From assembly GCF_014236655.1 (NCBI RefSeq), contig NZ_JACMYG010000018.1:45831-109830 (forward strand): a stretch of DNA of 64,000 bases, in the 5' to 3' direction. This document shows, piece by piece, positions 8,377 to 16,843 of this stretch. The notes below the pieces were generated by a model. It had not been told where the DNA came from and did no database searches. It saw only the letters and a list, made by a program, of their open reading frames with translations. Both the position numbers and the translations under genes were made by a program. This DNA comes from Pseudomonas kielensis (GTDB lineage Bacteria; Pseudomonadota; Gammaproteobacteria; Pseudomonadales; Pseudomonadaceae). Numbering within the stretch: the first letter of the stretch is position 1; each line of letters opens with the position of its first letter.

Positions 8377-9558
8377 ATGTCGTTACTGCTTACTCCCGAG
8401 AACACCCTGCCGGTCGATGGCGTGGCCGGCACCTTGATTGGCCGCGCCTGGGTTCCAGGGCCGATTGCCGGCCCTTCGCTGATTGTCTTGCGGGCCGATG
8501 GCGTGTTCGACCTGTCGCAGCGCTTCGCGACCCTGAGTGATTTGCTGGAGTCGGACAGCCCCCTGGCCGATGTGCGCCAAACCCCCGGCACCTTCCTGAC
8601 CAGCGTCGACAACCTGCTGGCCAATACCGGCCCTGACGCCGACCCGAGCCAACCCTACCTGCTGCCACCGCTGGACCTGCAAGTGATCAAGGCCGCTGGC
8701 GTGACCTTCGCCGCGAGCATGATCGAGCGCGTCATCGAAGAGCAGGCCGGTGGCGATGCCGGCAAGGCCGAGCAGGTGCGGGCGATCGTCCATGGGGTGA
8801 TTGGCGACAACCTGCGCTCGATCGTCCCCGGCTCCGCACAGGCGACGCAGTTGAAGGCACTGTTGATCGAACAGGGCATGTGGTCGCAGTACCTGGAAGT
8901 GGGCATCGGCCCGGACGCGGAAATCTTCACCAAGGCGCCGGTCCTTTCCGCCGTCGGCAGCGGCAGCCAGATCGGCATTCATCCCGGCTCGATCTGGAAC
9001 AATCCGGAGCCGGAAGTGGTGCTGGCGGTCAACAGCCGTGGGCAGATCCATGGCGCGACCCTGGGCAACGACGTCAACCTGCGAGATTTCGAGGGGCGCA
9101 GCGCGCTGTTGCTGAGCAAGGCCAAGGACAATAACGCGTCCTGTGCCATCGGCCCGTTCATTCGCCTGTTCGACGAGCAGTTCAGCCTGGAGGATGTACG
9201 CGCCTGCGTGGTCGACCTGCAGGTCGAGGGCACGGACGGCTACCGGATGCACGGCTCCAGTTCCATGAGCCAGATCAGCCGCGACCCCGAGGACCTGGCC
9301 CGGCAGACTCTCAACGCCAATCACCAATATCCCGACGGTTTCCTGCTGTTTCTCGGTACCCTGTTCGCCCCGACCGAGGACCGTGATCACGTCGGCAGCG
9401 GCTTCACCCATAAACTCGGTGACCAGGTGCGTATCAGCAGCCCGTTGCTCGGCAGCCTGCACAACCAGGTCACCCACAGTTCAGTCGCCACGCCATGGAC
9501 CTTTGGCGTCGGCGCCTTGTTGCGCAACCTGGCGTCCCGAGGCCTGCCCGCCCTTTGA
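8377..9558 (+). CDS. FAH-family 2-keto-3-deoxy-pentonate dehydratase (XylX-like)
   Basis: 393-residue member of the FAH superfamily with the longer N-terminal part seen in Caulobacter XylX and in 2-keto-3-deoxy-D-arabinonate dehydratases. These convert the 2-keto-3-deoxy pentonate to 2,5-dioxovalerate. Conserved acidic metal-site segments lie around EPEVVLAVNSRGQ and LRDFEGRSALLLSKAKDNN; the C-terminus carries the GDQVRISSPLLG strand. The start at 8377 follows AGGAAGA. The IlvD/Edd dehydratase is 48 nt downstream and an oxoglutarate-semialdehyde dehydrogenase is nearby, giving the full non-phosphorylative route. Whether the substrate is the D-xylo, D-arabino or L-arabino acid cannot be told from sequence. 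Confidence 0.85.
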   Translation: MSLLLTPENTLPVDGVAGTLIGRAWVPGPIAGPSLIVLRADGVFDLSQRFATLSDLLESDSPLADVRQTPGTFLTSVDNLLANTGPDADPSQPYLLPPLDLQVIKAAGVTFAASMIERVIEEQAGGDAGKAEQVRAIVHGVIGDNLRSIVPGSAQATQLKALLIEQGMWSQYLEVGIGPDAEIFTKAPVLSAVGSGSQIGIHPGSIWNNPEPEVVLAVNSRGQIHGATLGNDVNLRDFEGRSALLLSKAKDNNASCAIGPFIRLFDEQFSLEDVRACVVDLQVEGTDGYRMHGSSSMSQISRDPEDLARQTLNANHQYPDGFLLFLGTLFAPTEDRDHVGSGFTHKLGDQVRISSPLLGSLHNQVTHSSVATPWTFGVGALLRNLASRGLPAL

Positions 9559-9606
9559 GCCCGACGGCGGTTGTCGAATCATCCAATTATAAGAGAGCCA
9601 TGAATC

Positions 9607-11391
9607 ATGACTGACACCCCGAAGCGCCCGCTGCGTAGCGAGCAATGGTTCAACGACCCGGCCCACGCCGACATGACGGCGCTGTATGTCGAGCGCTACA
9701 TGAACTACGGCATGACCCGCGAAGAGCTGCAATCGGGCCGCCCGATCATCGGCATCGCCCAGACCGGCAGCGACCTGACGCCCTGCAACCGGCACCACCT
9801 GGAGCTGGCGCAACGGGTCAAGGCCGGGATCCGCGATGCCGGCGGCATTCCCATGGAATTCCCGGTGCACCCGATTGCCGAGCAGACTCGCCGTCCCACC
9901 GCCGCGCTGGACCGCAACCTGGCCTACCTGGGGTTGGTGGAAATCCTGCACGGCTATCCACTCGATGGCGTGGTGCTCACCACCGGGTGCGACAAGACCA
10001 CGCCAGCCTGCCTGATGGCGGCCGCAACCACCGACCTGCCGGCGATTGTGCTGTCGGGCGGACCGATGCTCGACGGTCACCACAAGGGTGAACTGATCGG
10101 CTCCGGCACCGTGCTCTGGCATGCGCGCAACCTGCTCGCCGCCGGCGATATCGATTACGAAGGCTTTATGGAAATGACCACCGCAGCCTCGCCTTCGGTG
10201 GGTCACTGCAACACCATGGGCACCGCCTTGTCGATGAACGCCCTGGCCGAAGCGCTGGGCATGTCCCTGCCCGGCTGCGCGAGCATCCCGGCGCCCTATC
10301 GCGAGCGCGGCCAGATGGCCTATGCCACCGGCAAGCGCATCTGCGAACTGGTGCGCCAGGACGTGCGACCGTCGCAGATCATGACCCGCGAAGCCTTCGA
10401 GAACGCCATTGCCGTGGCCTCGGCCCTGGGCGCCTCGAGCAATTGCCCGCCGCACCTGATCGCCATCGCCCGGCACATGGGTGTCGAGTTGAGCCTGGAT
10501 GATTGGCAACGGATTGGCGAAGACGTGCCGCTGCTGGTCAACTGCATGCCGGCCGGCAAGTACCTGGGCGAAGGTTTCCACCGCGCTGGCGGCGTACCGG
10601 CGGTGATGCACGAACTGCAAAAGGCCGGGCGCCTGCACGAGGACTGTGCCTCGGTCAGCGGCCAGACCATCGGCGAGATCGTGCGCAGCACCCTGACCAG
10701 CAACACCGATGTGATCCACCCCTTCGACACTCCGCTCAAGCACCGCGCCGGCTTCATCGTGCTCAGCGGCAACTTCTTCGACAGCGCGATCATGAAGATG
10801 TCGGTGGTCGGCGAAGCGTTCCGCAAGACTTACCTGTCCGAGCCCGGCGCGGAGAACAGCTTCGAAGCGCGGGCCATTGTGTTCGAGGGGCCGGAGGACT
10901 ACCACGCGCGGATCAACGACCCGGCGCTGGAGATCGACGAGCGCTGCATCCTGGTGATCCGTGGCGTCGGCACCGTGGGTTACCCGGGCAGCGCCGAGGT
11001 GGTGAACATGGCCCCGCCCGCGGCGCTGATCAAGCAAGGCATCGACTCTCTGCCCTGCCTGGGCGACGGCCGCCAGAGCGGCACTTCGGCGAGCCCGTCG
11101 ATCCTCAACATGTCCCCGGAAGCCGCCGTGGGCGGTGGCCTGGCCCTGCTCAAGACCAATGACCGGCTGAGCGTCGACCTCAATGCGCGGACGGTCAACC
11201 TGCTGGTGGACGAAGCCGAAATGGCCCGACGCCGGGCAGCCTGGGAGCCGAACATTCCGGCCTCGCAAACCCCGTGGCAGGAACTTTACCGGCAACTGGT
11301 CGGGCAGCTGTCCACCGGCGGCTGCCTGGAACCGGCCACCCTGCACCTGCGCATCATCGCCCGCAGCGGCGAGCCACGACACTCTCACTGA
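9607..11391 (+). CDS. IlvD/Edd-family aldonate dehydratase (pentonate dehydratase)
   Basis: 594-residue Fe-S dehydratase that converts an aldonate to the 2-keto-3-deoxy acid. Recognised by RPIIGIAQTGSDLTPCNRHH, the cluster cysteine in LTTGCDKTTPAC, the second in ASPSVGHCNTMGTA, and PGSAEVVNMAPP near the C-terminus. The start region PLRSEQWFNDPAHADMTALY matches XylD/L-arabinonate dehydratase enzymes rather than 6-phosphogluconate dehydratase or IlvD. It is the first enzyme of the route, followed by the XylX-like dehydratase and the semialdehyde dehydrogenase. The start at 9607 follows AAGAGAG; an earlier ATG at 9600 is out of frame. Confidence 0.88.
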   Translation: MTDTPKRPLRSEQWFNDPAHADMTALYVERYMNYGMTREELQSGRPIIGIAQTGSDLTPCNRHHLELAQRVKAGIRDAGGIPMEFPVHPIAEQTRRPTAALDRNLAYLGLVEILHGYPLDGVVLTTGCDKTTPACLMAAATTDLPAIVLSGGPMLDGHHKGELIGSGTVLWHARNLLAAGDIDYEGFMEMTTAASPSVGHCNTMGTALSMNALAEALGMSLPGCASIPAPYRERGQMAYATGKRICELVRQDVRPSQIMTREAFENAIAVASALGASSNCPPHLIAIARHMGVELSLDDWQRIGEDVPLLVNCMPAGKYLGEGFHRAGGVPAVMHELQKAGRLHEDCASVSGQTIGEIVRSTLTSNTDVIHPFDTPLKHRAGFIVLSGNFFDSAIMKMSVVGEAFRKTYLSEPGAENSFEARAIVFEGPEDYHARINDPALEIDERCILVIRGVGTVGYPGSAEVVNMAPPAALIKQGIDSLPCLGDGRQSGTSASPSILNMSPEAAVGGGLALLKTNDRLSVDLNARTVNLLVDEAEMARRRAAWEPNIPASQTPWQELYRQLVGQLSTGGCLEPATLHLRIIARSGEPRHSH

Positions 11392-11410
11392 GGGGAAGAC
11401 TGGACCGCTC

Positions 11411-11521
11411 TCATCGCGAGCAAGCTCGCTCCTACCGTGGGTTTTGGGGGTTCGCAAGTGTTGCGTACACCTACCAAACCTGTGGGACCGGGCGCCCGCT
11501 TGCGGCTTGCTCGCGAGGGCG
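11411..11521. repeat. Pair of inverted REP elements
   Basis: TCATCGCGAGCAAGCTCGCT at 11411-11430 and the opposite-facing GCTTGCGGCTTGCTCGCGAG near 11498-11517 form a degenerate REPIN between the dehydratase and the purine operon. Confidence 0.7.
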
Positions 11522-11674
11522 GTGGGTCAGGTATCGGCGATGTTGGCGGTGCCTGGCCGGTCTTTTTTCCAGGTAGTATTTTTGTTCATACCAGCCATTA
11601 GCATTACTCGTTAGTTTCATGCCCTGGATTTCTCTACTGTCGCGAAAAAAGAAAAATCCGCCGGTGAGGAACCT

Positions 11675-12550
11675 ATGAGTATCGAATCGAGCATCTGGAA
11701 CCAGTGGTATCCACTGGCCGTCGTGGAAGACCTGGTCGACGGCAGGATCTACCGTACCTCGCTGTTGGGGCACGAGATCCGCTTTGGCCGTGATGCCGAG
11801 GGTCACTTCAGCGCCACACGCGACGACGACGGCGGCTCGCCTTGCCGCACCACCACCCTGTATCACACCCATTGGGTCTGCCTGGGCGAACCCGACGCGG
11901 GATTTTTCCAGATAGCGGAATTCGATGAACCCGATCGCCGGGTGCTGGGAGCCGGCTCGATGAAGGTGCATGCCTCGGGCCTGCGCGTGGTGGAAAACTT
12001 TCTCGACATGGCGCACTTCCCCTACGTCCATGCCGGCTTTCTCGGGGCCGAACCCTACACCGACATCAGCACTTATAGGGTGGAGGTCGACCAGGAGCGG
12101 GACGAGATCCTGGCCACCGACTGCCGCATATTCCAACCCATGGCAGCCGCCGGGTCGAAACAGGCCATCGAGGCGCACTACGTCTACCGCGTGACCCGCC
12201 CCTTCGTCGCCATTCTGTACAAGACCAGCCCCGAGCAGCCAGAGCGACGCGACGCCATCTGCCTGTTTGTCCAGCCGCTGGATGAAGAGTGGTGCATCGC
12301 CCATGTGGTCCTGGCTTATGTCGACGCCACCAGCAGCGACCGCGATCTGCGCCTGTTCCAGCAGACCATTTTCAGCCAGGACCTGATGATCCTCTCCAAT
12401 CACCTGCCCCGGACCCTGCCCCTGGACCCGAAATTCGAGATCCCGACCCGGGCCGACGCGATGTCCAGTGCCTATCGCCGCTGGTTGCGCGACAAGGGCA
12501 TTCGCTACGGCACTTACCAGCCGGTACAGGCCGCGGGAGGCCAGCCATGA
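11675..12550 (+). CDS. Rieske-less oxygenase subunit, NdmC-like (N7-demethylase type)
   Basis: 291-residue oxygenase catalytic subunit. It keeps the mononuclear-iron motif N108-FL-D111-MA-H114-FPYV-H119 and a QDLMILSNHLP helix near the C-terminus that would carry the third Asp ligand. It has no CxH...CxxH Rieske pair; the N-terminus is short and cysteine-poor. In P. putida CBB5 NdmC, the 7-methylxanthine N7-demethylase, also lacks its Rieske cluster and takes electrons from the extra Rieske domain of NdmD. The next two genes here match NdmD and NdmE in architecture. Predicted role: O2-dependent N-demethylation or hydroxylation of a purine. A Crc-type AAAAAGAA lies upstream, and GAGGA precedes the ATG. 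Confidence 0.82.
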   Translation: MSIESSIWNQWYPLAVVEDLVDGRIYRTSLLGHEIRFGRDAEGHFSATRDDDGGSPCRTTTLYHTHWVCLGEPDAGFFQIAEFDEPDRRVLGAGSMKVHASGLRVVENFLDMAHFPYVHAGFLGAEPYTDISTYRVEVDQERDEILATDCRIFQPMAAAGSKQAIEAHYVYRVTRPFVAILYKTSPEQPERRDAICLFVQPLDEEWCIAHVVLAYVDATSSDRDLRLFQQTIFSQDLMILSNHLPRTLPLDPKFEIPTRADAMSSAYRRWLRDKGIRYGTYQPVQAAGGQP

Positions 12551-14259
12551 CGCAGCCCGACAATCGTTGGTACCCGGTGGCCCAGAGCAGCGACCTTGCC
12601 CTGCGCCATGTGTTTCACGGTCAGTTGCTCGGCGTGGAGCTGGCGCTCTGGCGCGATGACGCGCAACAGGTCAACGCCTGGGAAAACCGCTGCCCGCACC
12701 GCAGCGTGCGTTTCACCCTGGGCGTCAACCTCGGCTCCCGGCTGCGCTGCCAATACCACGGCTGGCAGTACCAGGGCGGCGATGGCCGCTGCACGCTGAT
12801 TCCGGCATCCTCGCAAAGCACGCCACCGGCCAGCGTGTGCGCGCGGACCTTTGCGGTGAGCGAAGCGCACGGGATGATTTGGGTCAACCTGCAGCCACAA
12901 CAGGCTCAAGCACTGCCGGCACCGGCCTTTCCACCCCTGGCTTTGCACCTGCGCAGCCTGCCCTTCCGGGCCGCCCTCGACGACGTGCGCCAGGCCCTGG
13001 CCGGCTATGCCCAGCTGGACCCGGACTGCCAGCTCGACTCGGTACACCTGCAACAGACCGACAACCAACTGCAACTGTCCTGGCGCAGCGGCGAGCAGCC
13101 CTGCCAGGTGCAATTCTGGCTGCAACCGGCGAGTGCCGAGCGCACCATCGTGCACAGCAGCACCCTCGCGGGGCACCCCGGCATCGACCCACTGCGCTGG
13201 CATAACCGGATCCTCAACGTGCTGCGCCAGCGCCTGGAAAACCAGGCCGGACTGATCGCCACCCGCCGACCTCCCGACAGCTTGCGCATCGCGCCTGCCA
13301 CAACGGCACGCCGTCCGGCGCAGACCCTGGAGGTCGAGGTGCTGCAGCACTGGACCACCGCCAGCGAGATCGTCGCCCTTAAGCTGGCCCTGCCCGCCGA
13401 TGGCGGCTTCAGCTTCGAGGCGGGTGCTCATATCGATGTGCACACACCCGGCGGGCTGGTGCGCCAGTACTCGCTGGTCAACGCCCCCGACGAGCGCGAG
13501 CACCTGGTGATCGGAGTCAAGCTGGAGGCGCAGTCGCGTGGTGGTTCCCGCTCGCTGCACCACGACCTGAAGGCCGGTGAGCGTCTGCGCATCTCGGCGC
13601 CGAAGAATAATTTCCGTCTGGTCCCGGGCACCGCCGGGATTCTGATTGCCGGCGGGATCGGCATCACCCCGCTGCTGGCCATGGGCGCTGCCTTGCAGGC
13701 TGCCGATCGGCCCTACGAGTTGCATTATTTTGTGCGCAGCGAGTCCCACGTGGCGTTCCCCGAACGCCTGCATCAGCTGCGGCACAACTGCATCCACACC
13801 GGCCTGGACCCGCAGCAGACCCGCGAACGCCTGCGTATCGTGCTGCAACAGGCGAACGCCGGCACCCACCTGTATGTCTGTGGCCCCAAGGCCCTGATCG
13901 ACCTGGTCAGCACCCTGGCCAGCGAAGCCGGCTGGAGCGACAGCCAGGTGCACTTCGAACTCTTCGCCAACACTGTCAGCCATGACCAGGACCAACCCTT
14001 CCGGGTACGCCTGCAACACAGCGGCGAGGAATTTACCGTGCCGGCCGGCGTCAGCCTGGCGGACAGCCTCAAGGCCCGCGGGATCACGCTCGACACTTCG
14101 TGCGAACAAGGCGTGTGCGGGACCTGTCGCACCGCGGTGGTGTACGGCGAGCCGGAGCACCGTGACGTCTACCTGACCCGCGAAGAGCGGCAAGGCAACC
14201 GCTGCCTGATGCCTTGTGTATCGCGCAGCAAATCCGAGCTGTTGGTGCTCGATCTTTAA
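12547..14259 (+). CDS. Rieske-ferredoxin reductase fusion, NdmD-like
   Basis: 570 residues, electron transfer partner of the upstream oxygenase. Domain order: Rieske 2Fe-2S at about 1-110 (C49-P-H51 and C68-QY-H71), a linker of about 120 residues, flavin/NAD reductase at about 245-470 (RQYSLVNAP for FMN, GGIGITPLLAMG for NAD) and plant-type ferredoxin at the C-terminus (CEQGVCGTC plus a later Cys). NdmD of caffeine degraders has this unusual Rieske addition. The ATG overlaps the previous stop by four bases (ATGA). A longer open frame upstream of 12547 is only overlap with the oxygenase gene. The linker looks like a worn oxygenase domain, which is inference. Confidence 0.88.
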   Translation: MTQPDNRWYPVAQSSDLALRHVFHGQLLGVELALWRDDAQQVNAWENRCPHRSVRFTLGVNLGSRLRCQYHGWQYQGGDGRCTLIPASSQSTPPASVCARTFAVSEAHGMIWVNLQPQQAQALPAPAFPPLALHLRSLPFRAALDDVRQALAGYAQLDPDCQLDSVHLQQTDNQLQLSWRSGEQPCQVQFWLQPASAERTIVHSSTLAGHPGIDPLRWHNRILNVLRQRLENQAGLIATRRPPDSLRIAPATTARRPAQTLEVEVLQHWTTASEIVALKLALPADGGFSFEAGAHIDVHTPGGLVRQYSLVNAPDEREHLVIGVKLEAQSRGGSRSLHHDLKAGERLRISAPKNNFRLVPGTAGILIAGGIGITPLLAMGAALQAADRPYELHYFVRSESHVAFPERLHQLRHNCIHTGLDPQQTRERLRIVLQQANAGTHLYVCGPKALIDLVSTLASEAGWSDSQVHFELFANTVSHDQDQPFRVRLQHSGEEFTVPAGVSLADSLKARGITLDTSCEQGVCGTCRTAVVYGEPEHRDVYLTREERQGNRCLMPCVSRSKSELLVLDL

Positions 14260-14271
14260 GGGAGCAGGCAG

Positions 14272-14910
14272 GTGATCACACTCTACAACTACGAGCTGTC
14301 CGGGAACTGCTACAAGCTGCGCCTGTTCATGAACCTGCTGGGCGTTGACTTCAGCACGGTGGATCTGGAGTTTTACCCAGGCAAGGAGCACAAGGGCGAG
14401 GCCTTCCTGGCCATCAACCCCCTCGGCCAGTTGCCGGTGCTCGACGACGACGGTTACGTCCTGCGCGACGCCCAGGCGATCCTCACCTACCTGGCCGCCC
14501 GCTACGATGCCAGCGGCACCTGGTACCCGGTGCAGGACCCGCGCCGCCTGGGTGAGGTCAACATGTGGCTGGCGTTTGCCGACGGCATCACCTCCACAGC
14601 CTCGGCCGCGCGCCTGGCGGATGTTTTCAACTATGATCTTGACGCCGAAAAAGCCCGAAGCGGCGCCCATGCTTTGTTCCGCATCCTCGACGAACACCTG
14701 TGGTTCAGCGAGCGGCAACACCAGGGATGGGTCTGCAGCGGACCTTTGCCGACCGTGGCCGACATCGCCTGTTTTCCCTATGTGATGTTGTCCGACGAGG
14801 CCGGTATCAGCCTGATCGACTACCCCGCGATAAGGCGCTGGACCGACCGGATCAAACGCTTGCCCGGTTTCACCGTGATGTCGGGCATTTTCGCCACGTC
14901 ATCCGCCTGA
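14272..14910 (+). CDS. Glutathione S-transferase-like protein, NdmE-like
   Basis: 212 residues, GTG start preceded by GGGAG. The thioredoxin-like N-terminal half reads ITLYNYELSGNCYKLRLFMNLL with the cis-Pro region LGQLPVLDDDG, followed by a helical GST C-terminal domain. In the P. putida CBB5 NdmCDE complex a GST homologue is needed to hold NdmC and NdmD together; the gene order C-D-E is the same here. So a structural role is more likely than glutathione conjugation. It begins 12 nt after the reductase gene, so it is in the same operon. Confidence 0.8.
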   Translation: MITLYNYELSGNCYKLRLFMNLLGVDFSTVDLEFYPGKEHKGEAFLAINPLGQLPVLDDDGYVLRDAQAILTYLAARYDASGTWYPVQDPRRLGEVNMWLAFADGITSTASAARLADVFNYDLDAEKARSGAHALFRILDEHLWFSERQHQGWVCSGPLPTVADIACFPYVMLSDEAGISLIDYPAIRRWTDRIKRLPGFTVMSGIFATSSA

Positions 14911-14944
14911 CCCATGTTCGACTCGAATCAAACCCAAAAAATAT

Positions 14945-14956
14945 AACAACAACAAA
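14945..14956 (+). promoter_or_regulatory. AANAANAA (Hfq/Crc) motif before the purine permease
   Basis: AACAACAACAAA in the 78-nt gap between the GST-like gene and the permease gives overlapping AANAANAA motifs about 30 nt before the start. Such motifs bind Hfq/Crc in pseudomonads and block translation on preferred carbon sources. Confidence 0.5.
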
Positions 14957-14988
14957 CAACCGAGCCTTGCCGCTTTGAGGAGATCAAC

Positions 14989-16389
14989 ATGAACCAACCG
15001 GTCAGTTTGCGTGGTGCGCCCATCGGGCTTATCGCAAGGCTCAGGTTATGGCTGGAAAACTACTTCGGCATCCACCGTGAAGGTTCGACCCTGAGGCGCG
15101 AGATCATCGCCGGGGCTACCACCTTCCTCGCGGCGGCCTACGTGATTGTGGTCAACCCGGACATCAACGCGGCGGCCGGCATCCCCTTCTCCGCCGGGGT
15201 CACCGCCACTGTGCTGGTGAGCTTTCTCGGCACCCTGGCGATGGCCCTCTACGCGCGCAACCCGATCCTCATCGCCCCCGGCATGGGGATCAACATCCTG
15301 TTCGCCTACACCATGGTGGTGGGCGCCAAGATCCCGCTGCAGATCGCCCTGGGCTGCGTACTCTGGGCCAGTGTGATCTTCACCGTGCTGGCCTTCTTCA
15401 ACGTGCGCCAGGCGGTGATCGACGGCATCCCGGCAAGCCTGCGCAATGCGATTTCCTGTGGCATGGGCCTGTTCATCGCGCTGATTGGCCTGGTGAACGC
15501 CAAGTTCATCAGCGCCGACCCGTTCACCGTGGTGCACGCGGCACCGTTCAATCCGATCATCCTGACCTTCCTCGCCGGCCTGGTGATCACCATTGCCCTG
15601 GTGGCGCGCAAGGTGCCGGGGGCGCTGATCCTGGGGATCATCTGCACCACCTTGCTGGCGATCCCGATCGGTCGCCTGTGGGGCGATGCCACGGCCTATT
15701 GGCCCGAAGGCGCCAGCACGGTCACGCTGGTCAACTGGAGCGGGCTGTTCGCCGCGCCGGACTTCAGCTTCCTCGGCCAGGTCGACTTGCTGGGCTCGCT
15801 GCACATCGAATACCTGCCGTACATCTTCGTGCTGGTGTTCACCAACTTCTTCGAGTCGCTGTCGACCTTTCTCGGCATCTCCGAAGCGGGCGACCTCAAG
15901 GACGCCGACGGCAACCCGCGCAACATCAAGCAGTCAATGCATGTCGACGCCCTCGCCGCCCTGGCCTCGGCGCCCCTGGGCACCAGCCCGGCGACGGCCT
16001 ACATCGAATCGGCCGCCGGCATTTCCCAGGGCGGGCGCACCGGCATGGTCGCCCTGGTCGCCGCCGTGCTGTTCCTGCCATTCCTGTTCCTCTCCCCCCT
16101 GCTGTCCCTGGTTCCGGCAATCGCCACGGCACCGGTGCTGATCATGATCGGCGTGTTCATGATGGACACCATCAGCAAAATCGACTGGAAGTCCTATGAA
16201 GAAGCGATTCCGGCATTCCTGGTGATCCTGCTGATTCCCCTGACCTACTCCATCACCCTGGGCATCGCCCTGGGCTTCATCGTCTTCGTCCTGCTCAAAC
16301 TGCTGATCGGCAAGGCACACACGGTCAAGCCCATCATGTGGTGGGTGGCGGCGCTGTCGGTGTTCTTGGTGATGCGGGTGCAGTATTAG
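14989..16389 (+). CDS. NCS2/AzgA-type purine permease
   Basis: 466-residue inner-membrane permease with 12-14 predicted helices. AzgA-branch hallmarks are the start FGIHREGSTLRREIIAGATTFL, the segment NPILIAPGMGINILFAYT and the motif ALASAPLGTSPATAYIESAAG. E. coli relatives move guanine, hypoxanthine or adenine with protons. It follows the NdmCDE-like genes, 78 nt apart with GAGGAG before the ATG, and precedes a purine-deaminase-like gene. It therefore probably imports the modified purine that the locus degrades. Confidence 0.87.
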   Translation: MNQPVSLRGAPIGLIARLRLWLENYFGIHREGSTLRREIIAGATTFLAAAYVIVVNPDINAAAGIPFSAGVTATVLVSFLGTLAMALYARNPILIAPGMGINILFAYTMVVGAKIPLQIALGCVLWASVIFTVLAFFNVRQAVIDGIPASLRNAISCGMGLFIALIGLVNAKFISADPFTVVHAAPFNPIILTFLAGLVITIALVARKVPGALILGIICTTLLAIPIGRLWGDATAYWPEGASTVTLVNWSGLFAAPDFSFLGQVDLLGSLHIEYLPYIFVLVFTNFFESLSTFLGISEAGDLKDADGNPRNIKQSMHVDALAALASAPLGTSPATAYIESAAGISQGGRTGMVALVAAVLFLPFLFLSPLLSLVPAIATAPVLIMIGVFMMDTISKIDWKSYEEAIPAFLVILLIPLTYSITLGIALGFIVFVLLKLLIGKAHTVKPIMWWVAALSVFLVMRVQY

Positions 16390-16499
16390 GTGATGTACGA
16401 GGTATTGAGGGGCGGCGAGGACTGCGTCCTCGAACGCAGCCTCGCGGGCTCGACAGCTGCTACGGGGGAGATTCGAACACCAGTACAAGCAGGCCGACT

Positions 16500-16810
16500 G
16501 TCAGGTCGCCGTGCTCTGGCCTTTGATCTTGATCCACCTGCCCCTTCGGCAGGCTGAGCGAAGGTGTCCATCAGGGGGAAGGCGCGTAGCGCCGTGCGGC
16601 GAAGCCGCATACATCGAGAGGAGGTGCAGCGAAGCAAACCGTAGGCGATGCCCCCGGATGGATACCGTAGCGAAGGAACCCCGAGCCTTAGCGAGGGGCC
16701 GAACGCCGGGGCAAGCGTTTTTTTGGTTACTTTTTTTAGGCGTTTGTAAAAAAAGTGACCCGCCGTAAGGGCGGAACCCTAAGCCGCCATCACCGCAGCA
16801 ACGGATCTGC
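16500..16810. repeat. Dispersed Pseudomonas-type repetitive block
   Basis: This gap has no gene. It holds short inverted units (CCCCTTCGGCAGGCTGAGCG, GCGTAGCGCCGTGCGGCGAA, CGAGCCTTAGCGAGGGG), two T-runs around 16718-16738 with an A-run at 16749, and the phrase GTGACCCGCCGTAAGGGCGG. I recognise this arrangement from intergenic DNA of other fluorescens-group genomes, so I read it as a dispersed repeat, possibly also ending transcription from the permease. That recognition is from memory. Confidence 0.55.
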
Positions 16811-16843
16811 CCCCCCAACCACAAAAAAAACAAGGACCCAGCC

